This document shows, one piece after another, positions 1-7,150 of a stretch of 11,900 bases of DNA. A model generated the notes under the pieces. That model did no database searches. It worked only from the letters and a program-made list of their open reading frames with translations, and had not been told where the DNA came from. This stretch comes from Elusimicrobiota bacterium (lineage in GTDB: Bacteria > CG03 > SLGR01). The translations under genes were made by a program, and so were the position numbers. The stretch is from contig JAAZFS010000174.1 of NCBI GenBank assembly GCA_012511615.1, positions 1-11,900 of the forward strand, given 5' to 3'. The first letter of the stretch is position 1, and every line of letters starts with the position of its first letter.

Positions 1-303
1 ATTGCCAGGGCTTCAAACAGACAGCTTAGAGATTCTGATCCTTCTGCTCATGCAGAGATAGTAGCCTTGCGCGAGGCGGGAAAGGTCTTGAGAAATTACC
101 GCCTAGATGATTGTGATATCTATGTCACGGTAGAACCTTGCCTTATGTGCCGCGAAGCTTTGAAAAGGGCTAGGATACGGAGTGTTTATTATGCCGCTCC
201 TGCGGCGAGAGAGGCCACGCATATACCAGAATATATTGAAGAATCCTCGTTTTCTGGTGCAGCAGGAAAACTTATTAGGGAGTTTTTTTCGGGAAAAAGA
301 TGA
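1..303 (+). CDS. tadA: tRNA-specific adenosine deaminase TadA-like (3' part of gene)
   Basis: Partial gene, open from the first base of the window in frame 1 to TGA at 301-303; the start lies upstream. The visible 100 residues carry the zinc-deaminase signature: His-Ala-Glu at 49-57 (catalytic Glu and first Zn ligand), then NYRL, YVTVEPC and PCLMC at 136-150 (the two Zn cysteines). This order and spacing fits TadA, which converts A34 to inosine in tRNA-Arg(ACG). It is divergent: the usual Ala-Gly after PCxMC is Arg-Glu, the usual GARDxKxGA segment is replaced by an Ala-rich stretch, and the C-terminal Cys seen in many TadA proteins is absent. Another cytidine/guanine deaminase-family enzyme cannot be excluded without the N-terminus. 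The stop overlaps the next ATG (ATGA at 300-303), so the two are probably translationally coupled. A tRNA gene closes the same apparent transcript. Confidence 0.8.
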   Translation: MARASNRQLRDSDPSAHAEIVALREAGKVLRNYRLDDCDIYVTVEPCLMCREALKRARIRSVYYAAPAAREATHIPEYIEESSFSGAAGKLIREFFSGKR

Positions 304-752
304 TAAGAAAACCAATAGCTCTTCTAAATATTCTTATTGCGGCAGTTTCATTTTATCTTATTGCGGTTCGCTCTGACTGGGGATTTGTTTATTGGCTACT
401 TTCTTCTACCGCACCTTTTATGATACTGACGGCGGTGGCGGTATTTTTTAAGATACGTATTCTTCAGGGCTTGCTTCTGCCCGCTCTTTTATTTTTCTCA
501 ATTGGGGCTCTCGCAGCATATGAGTTTACCTGGGGGACCTTCTTTGCCATTCTAGGTGCTCTTGTGATGCTGGCTTCAGCTATTTATATTATAGTTAGGA
601 ATATTTCCAAGCTGGTTATAGTTCGGCTCCTTATAAGGTTTTTAATAGGAACGGTATTGCTGGTCTCTTTTCTTTTTCTACGTGAACGGATTATTCCTGA
701 GCCAGAACTTAGGGAAATTACTGCCGCCGAGATAAATATATTTGATAAATAG
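300..752 (+). CDS. Small polytopic membrane protein of unknown function
   Basis: 150 residues, not recognised as a named family. The sequence is dominated by hydrophobic stretches at about residues 5-23, 30-49, 56-74, 76-98 and 105-125, suggesting about five membrane helices. Short basic loops (MIRK at the start, RNISK near 99, RLLIRF near 109) suggest which ends face the cytoplasm. The acidic tail (about 127-150, RERIIPEPELREI) is soluble. Start choice: the ATG overlaps the tadA stop as ATGA, a classic coupling arrangement, so no separate Shine-Dalgarno site is needed. The stop TAG (750-752) is one base before a tRNA 5' end, so this mRNA probably reads into the tRNA. No catalytic motif is visible and no function is proposed. 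Confidence 0.75.
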   Translation: MIRKPIALLNILIAAVSFYLIAVRSDWGFVYWLLSSTAPFMILTAVAVFFKIRILQGLLLPALLFFSIGALAAYEFTWGTFFAILGALVMLASAIYIIVRNISKLVIVRLLIRFLIGTVLLVSFLFLRERIIPEPELREITAAEINIFDK

Positions 753-753
753 C

Positions 754-843
754 GGAGGGGTGGCCGAGTGGTTGAAGGCGGCGGTCTCGAAAACCGTTGT
801 GTCATTTATGACACCGGAGGTTCGAATCCTCTCCCCTCCGCCA
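754..843 (+). tRNA. tRNA-Ser (anticodon CGA, reads UCG)
   Basis: Class II tRNA cloverleaf. Acceptor GGAGGGG (754-760) pairs with CCCCTCC (833-839), with discriminator G840 and an encoded CCA (841-843). The D-loop contains GAGTGGTTGAAGGC. The anticodon arm GCGGT/ACCGT encloses loop CTCGAAA, giving anticodon CGA at 788-790. The T arm GGAGG-TTCGAAT-CCTCT is at 816-832. The long variable arm is a perfect 7-bp inverted repeat, GTGTCAT (799-805) and ATGACAC (808-814), with only TT between. That is typical of serine tRNAs in length but unusually well paired. No convincing promoter lies just upstream, and the 5' end is one base after the stop of the membrane protein, so release by RNase P from a tadA-operon transcript is likely. 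Confidence 0.97.
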
Positions 844-897
844 ATTCCCTCTGGTACCAGGCTATGACTTTATGACTTATTGTGTGTTGATTTTCTT

Positions 898-1449
898 ATG
901 TTGAAAGACTTTTTAATCCCTTTTATGGCTATCGGCTTGGCTGAGCTAGGTGATAAGACCCAGCTGGCTGTAATATGCCTTGCTTCAAAAACCAAAAGAC
1001 ATTTCAGACTCCTTGCGGGAGTCATGTTGGCTTTTATTATCATTGACGGGGGGGCTATTTTTCTGGGAAGTTTGATAGGGGGCTTGATTTCCCCTGATCT
1101 TCTCAGGTTTATTTCAGGTTTTATATTTATAATCTTTGGAGTATTGACGCTACTTAGTAAGAAAGAAGAGTCAGCTGACTGCGAGCTACGTCGCCCATTT
1201 ATGACGGGATTTGTCATGATACTTTTAGCGGAGATGGGTGATAAGACTCAGCTGGCTTCTGGAGTTTTTGGAGCTAGCTACCAGCCCATATATGTTTTTA
1301 TGGGAGTAATCTTATCTTTGTTTTTTTTATCGGTCGCTGCTGTAATCTTTGGAAAACTTCTATCAGCAAAACTTCAAAGCCGAACAATCATACGTCTTTC
1401 TGGCCTAGTCTTTTTAGGTGTAGGAATTTGTTTTATATTCGGAGGATAG
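898..1449 (+). CDS. GDT1/UPF0016 (TMEM165) family cation transporter, probable Mn2+ exporter
   Basis: 183 residues, the normal size for a bacterial two-motif UPF0016 protein. It is an internal duplication: each half contains the hallmark E-x-G-D-K-T-Q-L-A, at residues 16-24 (AELGDKTQLA) and 112-120 (AEMGDKTQLA), each inside a predicted membrane helix, with about six helices in all. A polar basic linker (about 82-104, KKEES.. to RRP) joins the halves. In this family the two motifs form the Ca2+/Mn2+ path; bacterial members are implicated in manganese export. Start choice: ATG at 898 puts the first motif at the usual distance from the N-terminus. An in-frame TTG at 880 would add six residues but has no better ribosome site; neither has a clear Shine-Dalgarno. 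Its stop is 2 nt from the stop of the convergent radical SAM gene. Confidence 0.88.
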   Translation: MLKDFLIPFMAIGLAELGDKTQLAVICLASKTKRHFRLLAGVMLAFIIIDGGAIFLGSLIGGLISPDLLRFISGFIFIIFGVLTLLSKKEESADCELRRPFMTGFVMILLAEMGDKTQLASGVFGASYQPIYVFMGVILSLFFLSVAAVIFGKLLSAKLQSRTIIRLSGLVFLGVGICFIFGG

Positions 1450-1451
1450 GC

Positions 1452-2594
1452 TCAGAATAGGAGGCTCCAGGGCTCCTGATCTTTTATGAATCTTATAAAT
1501 TCCGCTGAGTTTTTGTTATGAATGTCCTCGTGCTCTGACCTAGTATCTTGATTTTCTGGCTCAAAGAAGCAGGAGGGATCTTCTGCAAGATAGTCCCCTG
1601 TTTCGTAATATGCCAAGGCCCTACATCCCCCACAAGTCATTTTATAACGGCAAATCCCACATTTTCCTTTTAGTTTATCTCTGGTTTGCAGGTTTTGTAT
1701 GACCTCGTTATTTTTTAGTATATCGCTAAGTGGAGTATCTCTAATATTCCCGCAGCTTACCTCGGAATCAAGGAGGTGGACGCAGGGGGCAACTTCACCT
1801 TCGGCCGATATGCCTACAAAACCTTTTGCGGCCTGACAGCCGAATTGCTCAATTGAAAGATCAAGTTTTTTCCATTCTTCCTCAAGAAATTCCGGTGAAG
1901 CAAAGAAAGGAGTGTAGCTAATATAGCTCAAGCTGTAATCCCGCAAGACGGGGTTTATTATTGTTTCCATATCAATTTTATCGAATCGAAGCTCTGGATA
2001 AAGTGCTCCTTTACCGCGTAGGACGTAGGGAGATCTCAAAATTGGGATTTTGTGTTTCTTAAGAAAATCTACTGTTTCTTGGAGGGTCTCAAGATTGCTT
2101 TTACTAACTGTCAAAATAAAGAAAAAATTTGCTTTTTCAGATGCGCAGACTTTTGCGGCTTTTACGACTGTTCTGAGAGCGTCATCCCGGCTCCATTTAT
2201 GAATTTTTTTGCTGATGGAGTTGAGGGAAAAGGCAAATACAACTTTTCCGTCCGTTATTTTTTTTATTTCTCTTACTTTCTTTTTGTTTAAGAGCCTTCC
2301 GTTGGTGTTTATAAAGGACCATAGACCAGAATCTGCAGTATATTCCAAAAGCTCCATGGCATCGCTTCTGGTGAGGTGCTCTCCTCCAGAGAATGCAATT
2401 GCTGACAAGGGGGTATATTTCTTTACTTCATCTATTACCAGTGATTTAATTTCCGAAGTGGTTAGCTCTTCTCCCTTAATCTCTTTTTCTGGGTCTGCTG
2501 ACTGGGTCATACAGTAGCGGCAGTTTATATTACAGTTTCTAGTACTCTCAAAATAACAGAGAAAAAATTTCTTATTTTCAATAGGGGTATTCAT
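1452..2594 (-). CDS. Radical SAM protein with SPASM domain (NirJ/AhbC/AhbD-like C-terminus)
   Basis: 380 residues. The radical SAM core begins with C21-x3-C25-x2-C28 (three ligands of the [4Fe-4S] that cleaves S-adenosylmethionine). SGGE at 69-72 is the SAM amino-group motif. The C-terminal SPASM module has C253-x12-G-x4-C271, C281, then C312-x2-C315-x5-C321-x2-C324 and a last C342, enough for two auxiliary clusters. The segment CGICRYKMTCGGCRA, followed by TGDYLAEDPSC, strongly resembles the heme-biosynthesis enzymes NirJ, AhbC and AhbD; SPASM peptide maturases are the alternative. No other heme gene or precursor peptide is in view, so the substrate is unknown. It starts at ATG 2594 with Shine-Dalgarno AAAGGA six bases upstream. 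It lies 79 nt downstream of the giant activase on the same strand with no terminator seen between, so probably one operon. Confidence 0.88.
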   Translation of the reverse strand: MNTPIENKKFFLCYFESTRNCNINCRYCMTQSADPEKEIKGEELTTSEIKSLVIDEVKKYTPLSAIAFSGGEHLTRSDAMELLEYTADSGLWSFINTNGRLLNKKKVREIKKITDGKVVFAFSLNSISKKIHKWSRDDALRTVVKAAKVCASEKANFFFILTVSKSNLETLQETVDFLKKHKIPILRSPYVLRGKGALYPELRFDKIDMETIINPVLRDYSLSYISYTPFFASPEFLEEEWKKLDLSIEQFGCQAAKGFVGISAEGEVAPCVHLLDSEVSCGNIRDTPLSDILKNNEVIQNLQTRDKLKGKCGICRYKMTCGGCRALAYYETGDYLAEDPSCFFEPENQDTRSEHEDIHNKNSAEFIRFIKDQEPWSLLF

Positions 2595-2600
2595 TTATTA

Positions 2601-2606
2601 TCCTTT
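2601..2606 (-). promoter_or_regulatory. Ribosome binding site of the radical SAM gene
   Basis: AAAGGA on the minus strand, six bases before ATG 2594; this fixes the start. The 79-nt gap upstream shows no good -35/-10 pair, which favours transcription from the activase promoter. Confidence 0.6.
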
Positions 2607-2673
2607 CAGTTTAAAGTGTTCAATCGATTTATTCTAAGAGATTATGGTAGCTATATTAAGAATAATAAGCAAA

Positions 2674-5600
2674 TCAAGACAAGGAGGCTTTCTTGGCGTA
2701 TTTGCTTCCTGCTTCTGCTTCAAATGCAGATGCTAGCATTAGCTTTATTCTGTTAATCTGGTTGATTTCGCTTGCCCCTGGGTCATAATCTATGGCTGCT
2801 ATATTGGCGTCGGGATATCTTCTCCTGATTTCCTTCATCATTCCCTTTCCTATTATATGGTTGGGCAGACATCCGAAGGGCTGGAGGCAGAGTATGTTTT
2901 TCACTCCCATATGAATTAGTTCAATCATTTCTCCAGTCAGAAACCAACCTTCTCCAGTAAGGTGCCCGAGAGAAAGTAGGTTTTCGGCTCCGTATGCGAT
3001 TTCTTTGATGCCTGGAGGCGGAAGGAATCTCTCGCTTCCTCTTAATTCACGGATTACTACTTTTCTATAAAACTCAACAACTGATATAATCAGTCGCCCT
3101 AAGAGGCCATTAAAGAGGGTTCCCGAAAGTTTCTGCCGGTTAAATCGCTGGCTATAAAAAGAATATAGGAAAAAATCCGCAAGGTCCGGGACTACAGCTT
3201 CAGCTCCTTCATTTTCTAAAAGGTCAATTAGGCTGTTATTTGCAGTGGGATGAAATTTAACAAGTATTTCACCCACAACCCCGACTCGAGGCTTGCTTTT
3301 AAAGTTTACTAGTTCTAGATTTTCAAAATCTTTGATCATATCGCGCGTGTTTCTCTTGAATTGTCTCCACCCCTTATGGAGGAGATCATCGTGTATCTTA
3401 TCACCCCATTTTTCTGCCATAGCATTTGCTGAGCCCTTTACTTTTTCGTAGGGACGGACCCGATAGAGTAGTCTCATTAAAAGGTCGCCCAACATAAGTC
3501 CCATAAGAAGGGTGTGAACCATTCGGGGATTGAGTTTCAGGCTCCCTGTTTTATCTAAGCCCTGTAGAGATACAGATATAACAGGAACCTGGCTGAATCC
3601 GGCATCAATTACAGCCTTTCTCAGAAGGGAAATATAATTTGTCGCCCGGCAACCGCCTCCAGTCTGAGTAATGGCCACGGAGGTTTTATTAGGGTCATAT
3701 TTGCCGGATTTTAGGGCTTCGATTATTTGGCCAATGACAATTATTGCCGGATAACAGGCGTCATTATTTACATACTTTAAGCCGATATCAATAGCATTTT
3801 GACTCACGTTTTGAAGTACCTCAGCTTTATAGCCACCTCTGGCAAGGCCCGGCTCGAGAAACTGAAAATGAATCGGTGACATCTGAGGGGCCAGAATCGT
3901 GTGATACTCTTTCATCGATTTCGTAAATACTGCTGGTTGTGGATTTTTAATTATTCTTGCCTCATCTTGAGCCTGCTTTTCTTTTTCCTTGAGAGCAGCT
4001 ATGAGCGAGCGGATTCTTATTCGTGCCGCTCCGAGATTTGTTATTTCATCTATTTTAAGGGCTGTATAGATTTTCCCTTTCTCTTCTAGGATTTCTTTTA
4101 TTTGGTCAGCAGTAATGGCATCTAGTCCACAACCGAATGAGTTAAGCTGGATAAGTTCCAAATTGTCTCGTTCAGCGCAAAAAGAGGCTGCAGCATAGAG
4201 CCTGCTATGGTACATCCACTGGTCAACGACCCTGAGGGGGCGTTTGATTTTCCCGAGGTGTGCGACTGAGTCTTCTGATAAAACGGCAAATCCAAGCGAG
4301 CGTATCAGTTCAGGTATTCCTTTGTGTATTTCTGGATCAGCATGGTAGGGGCGTCCAGTAAGAAGAATTCCTCTTCTTCCAGTCTCATCCAGCATGGAGA
4401 GTATTTCTTCACCATATTTCCGAATGTCTTTTTTATAATTATCAAGTTCCTTGTATGCCTTGGAGAGTGCATTTTTCAGTTCTTTTGGCTTTATCTCATC
4501 ATCTTTCAGTACTTTCTTTAGCCTTTTATACATTCTTTTTTTATTGCTAATCGGCAAGAAGGGGTTTAGAAAGGTGACTCCGTCGTCTCTTAGTTCGTCG
4601 ATGTTAGCTGCGATACTTTCAGGATAGGAGATAACTATAGGACAGTTAAAAGAGTCATCTGAGTTGGGGTCTTCCTTAATGTTTCTGGGTATTGAAGGAT
4701 AGAATATTTTATCAACATTTTTTTCGAGAAGATCAAAAATATGTCCATGAGCAAGTTTTGCTGGATAGCAGACAGAGTCAGATGGAATGGTTTCCATCCC
4801 CTTTTCATATATTTTTTTGGATGATGGTGCAGAGAGAATTACCCTATAGCCAAGTTCTGTAAAAAGTGTAAACCAAAATGGATAATCTTCAAAGATATTG
4901 AGAACCCTTGGAATTCCGATGTTTCCTCTTGTTGCTCTTGAGGGAGAAAGAGGTCGATAGTTGAAAACTCGTTTAAGCTTATATGCATAAATATCTGGAA
5001 TATCGGATACCGTCTTCTCGGCTCCAGCCCCTCTTTCACATTTGTTTCCAGTAATATAGGTCCGGTCATCTGAAAAATTGTGAACAGTTAGGCGACAGCT
5101 GTTTCCGCATAGTTTACAGCGCGAATTTTTGGTGGAAAAGCTGAATCCCTCAAGCACATCTCCAGAGATAATGGTGGATCTATCTTCTGGCGAAGATCTT
5201 TCTCTGGCTATAAGGGCCGCTCCGAATGCTCCCATAATTCCAGCAATATCTGGTCTAACTACTTCTTTGCCCAGAATCAGCTCAAGTGATCGAAGGACGG
5301 CATTGTTATAAAAGGTGCCTCCCTGTACAACGATTTTGTCTCCTAAATCTTCTGGACTTTTCATTCTTATTACTTTGAATAGGGCGTTTCTGATTACCGA
5401 ACGAGAAATGCCTGCGGAAATATCAGCCAGAGAGGCGCCTTCTCTCTGGGCCTGCTTTACTTTTGAATTCATAAAGACTGTACAGCGGGTGCCTAGGTCT
5501 ACTGGATCTTTGGAGGTGAGTCCGATTGCAGCAAATTCCTCAATATCCAAATTATGGGTCTGGCCAAAATTTTCTATAAACGAACCACAGCCTGAAGAGC

Positions 5601-6948
5601 AGGCTTCATTGAGCATGATTGAATCAATGACTCCATTTTTTACTTGCAGGCTCTTCATGTCCTGGCCGCCGATATCTAGTACGAAGTCAACTCCAGGCAA
5701 AAAGAAGTTAGCAGCCTTGTAGTGAGCTATAGTTTCAATTTCTCCATGATCTACCATAATGGCATTTCTCAAAAGATGTTCTCCGTATCCAGTGACAGCT
5801 GAGCCTGCGATATATGTGTCCTCTGTCATCTTAGAGGACATATCTCTCAGGGCATCAATGGTAGACCAGAGAGGTTTGCCACGGTTGCTTCCGTAGAAAG
5901 AGTATAGGAGGTTTCCATCTGGATCGATGAGGGCTACTTTTGTAGTAGTTGAACCAGCATCAATACCTAGAAAGGCTGGCCCAGAATAGGTGGCCAGGTC
6001 TGCTCGACCTATTTTATGCTTCTCATGCCTTTTTAGAAATTCTTGATATTCTTCATCATTTTCAAAGAGCGGTTTTTCGGATTGGGTTGTTTTTACTCTG
6101 GCTGAGAGTATAGATGGTGCCCTTTCCAGAATATCGTCAAATTCTTCTATCTGGGAAGTTGGTGCACATAGAGCAGCTCCGATAGCTACATAGTACTTGG
6201 AGTTTTCCGGAAATACGACATCATCTTCTTTTAGTGAAAGTGTTTCTATGAATCTTCTCCTTAGTTCGGGAAGAAAAGATAGGGGACCTCCGAGAAAAGC
6301 TATTTTTCCGCGGATTGGTTTTCCCTGAGCCAGACCAGAAATAGTCTGATTAACTACGGCCTGGAAAACGGATGCTGCAATATCCTGCCTGGAGACTCCC
6401 TCGTTTAAAAGGGATTGGATATCAGTTTTTGCAAAAACGCCGCAGCGTGAAGCTACCGGATGTATGCATTTATAGTTTTTAGCATTTTTATTAAGTCCCG
6501 CTGCATCTGTATTTAGAAGGGCTGCCATCTGGTCTATGAAAGCACCGGTTCCACCAGCACAAGTTCCATTCATTCTCTGTTCTGGATAGAGTCCCAGATA
6601 TATTATTTTTGCGTCTTCTCCACCCAGCTCAATAGCCACATCGGTATGGGGAATGTGTGTTTTTATAGCTCTTGTGCAGGCAATTACTTCCTGAGTGAAG
6701 GGAAGGCTGAGGTTTTCAGATAGACCAAGTCCGGCGGAGCCTGTAACAGATACTGCTACTTTCTTGCCTGTAACATATGGGGTAGCATCTTCAAAAAGCG
6801 ATATAAGAGAATTATTGATATCTGAGAGGTGGCGCAGATATTTTTTAAAAAGTATTTCGCCGTCCGGTTGCAGGATAACCATTTTAATGGTTGTTGAGCC
6901 GGCGTCTATTCCAATTCTAAAGTAATCTTTGGATATGTTTTTTTGCAT
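2674..6948 (-). CDS. Giant 2-hydroxyacyl-CoA dehydratase activase-type protein (tandem BadF/HgdC ATPase + DUF2229/COG3580/COG3581-type regions)
   Basis: 1424 residues, in the usual range for the large fused activases. Module 1 (about 10-265) is an ASKHA ATPase: GIDAGSTT at 13-20, ELGGEDAK, CAGGTG with C130, and SRCGVF with C169. Module 2 (about 326-585) repeats this: GIDAGSTT at 328-335, DIGGQDMK, C450-SSGC454, and RCTVF with C489. Both modules keep the same 39-residue step between cluster cysteines (130/169 and 450/489), as in HgdC, where these hold a [4Fe-4S]. A CxxCxxxC...C cluster (611, 614, 618, 637) follows, then a DUF2229-like region (about 677 on, C727-YPAK), GRPYH at 865-869, a second CYPA (C1065), QTGGGCRATN (C1100) and QPFGC (C1360). 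Known relatives use ATP to drive low-potential electrons into dehydratases or double-cubane proteins. No dehydratase subunits are nearby. The start at ATG 6948 lacks a Shine-Dalgarno site. Confidence 0.9.
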   Translation of the reverse strand: MQKNISKDYFRIGIDAGSTTIKMVILQPDGEILFKKYLRHLSDINNSLISLFEDATPYVTGKKVAVSVTGSAGLGLSENLSLPFTQEVIACTRAIKTHIPHTDVAIELGGEDAKIIYLGLYPEQRMNGTCAGGTGAFIDQMAALLNTDAAGLNKNAKNYKCIHPVASRCGVFAKTDIQSLLNEGVSRQDIAASVFQAVVNQTISGLAQGKPIRGKIAFLGGPLSFLPELRRRFIETLSLKEDDVVFPENSKYYVAIGAALCAPTSQIEEFDDILERAPSILSARVKTTQSEKPLFENDEEYQEFLKRHEKHKIGRADLATYSGPAFLGIDAGSTTTKVALIDPDGNLLYSFYGSNRGKPLWSTIDALRDMSSKMTEDTYIAGSAVTGYGEHLLRNAIMVDHGEIETIAHYKAANFFLPGVDFVLDIGGQDMKSLQVKNGVIDSIMLNEACSSGCGSFIENFGQTHNLDIEEFAAIGLTSKDPVDLGTRCTVFMNSKVKQAQREGASLADISAGISRSVIRNALFKVIRMKSPEDLGDKIVVQGGTFYNNAVLRSLELILGKEVVRPDIAGIMGAFGAALIARERSSPEDRSTIISGDVLEGFSFSTKNSRCKLCGNSCRLTVHNFSDDRTYITGNKCERGAGAEKTVSDIPDIYAYKLKRVFNYRPLSPSRATRGNIGIPRVLNIFEDYPFWFTLFTELGYRVILSAPSSKKIYEKGMETIPSDSVCYPAKLAHGHIFDLLEKNVDKIFYPSIPRNIKEDPNSDDSFNCPIVISYPESIAANIDELRDDGVTFLNPFLPISNKKRMYKRLKKVLKDDEIKPKELKNALSKAYKELDNYKKDIRKYGEEILSMLDETGRRGILLTGRPYHADPEIHKGIPELIRSLGFAVLSEDSVAHLGKIKRPLRVVDQWMYHSRLYAAASFCAERDNLELIQLNSFGCGLDAITADQIKEILEEKGKIYTALKIDEITNLGAARIRIRSLIAALKEKEKQAQDEARIIKNPQPAVFTKSMKEYHTILAPQMSPIHFQFLEPGLARGGYKAEVLQNVSQNAIDIGLKYVNNDACYPAIIVIGQIIEALKSGKYDPNKTSVAITQTGGGCRATNYISLLRKAVIDAGFSQVPVISVSLQGLDKTGSLKLNPRMVHTLLMGLMLGDLLMRLLYRVRPYEKVKGSANAMAEKWGDKIHDDLLHKGWRQFKRNTRDMIKDFENLELVNFKSKPRVGVVGEILVKFHPTANNSLIDLLENEGAEAVVPDLADFFLYSFYSQRFNRQKLSGTLFNGLLGRLIISVVEFYRKVVIRELRGSERFLPPPGIKEIAYGAENLLSLGHLTGEGWFLTGEMIELIHMGVKNILCLQPFGCLPNHIIGKGMMKEIRRRYPDANIAAIDYDPGASEINQINRIKLMLASAFEAEAGSKYAKKASLS

Positions 6949-6993
6949 AGTTAGTGTTAGGCGAATGGATAAACCTTTGCCATGTGCTGATTG

Positions 6994-7022
6994 ATTGTAG
7001 ATAAAATAATTAAAAATGCCAA
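6994..7022 (-). promoter_or_regulatory. Sigma70-type promoter for the activase-radical SAM unit
   Basis: On the minus strand TTGGCA (7022-7017), 17-base spacer, TACAAT (6999-6994): five of six matches to each consensus hexamer at optimal spacing. Expected start near 6987, giving a leader of roughly 40 nt before ATG 6948, with no Shine-Dalgarno sequence in it. Confidence 0.6.
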
Positions 7023-7114
7023 GTATTAGTGGTATTAGTTTAAGGAATAATTAGCTTGTGAGATAGTGGCTATTTATTGATTTTTCCTCTTAAATGATGT
7101 AAAAATTCTTTCGA

Positions 7115-7143
7115 TGGAAACTTAATTGTCCCCGATTTATTAA
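7115..7143 (+). promoter_or_regulatory. Weak candidate promoter of the AsmA-like gene
   Basis: TGGAAA (7115-7120), 17 bases, TATTAA (7138-7143), four of six matches each, with the -10 ending 7 nt before ATG 7151. An alternative is TTGATT (7077-7082), 17 bases, TAAAAA (7100-7105), also four of six. Neither is strong. Confidence 0.22.
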
Positions 7144-7150
7144 AAACAAG

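Noticed and set aside
844..897. Manganese (yybP-ykoY) riboswitch ahead of the UPF0016 gene
   Set aside because: Only 54 bases separate the tRNA from the start codon and no such fold fits.
870..1217. 115-codon minus-strand frame opposite the UPF0016 gene
   Set aside because: It is antisense to the two-motif transporter and shows no independent features.
2595..2673. Precursor peptide for the radical SAM enzyme
   Set aside because: The 79-base gap has no start codon with a usable open frame, and no short Cys- or Gly-rich peptide was seen near the gene.
5315..5722. 135-codon plus-strand frame opposite the activase
   Set aside because: It lies entirely antisense to the conserved second ATPase module, whose motifs are unmistakable, so it is a shadow frame.
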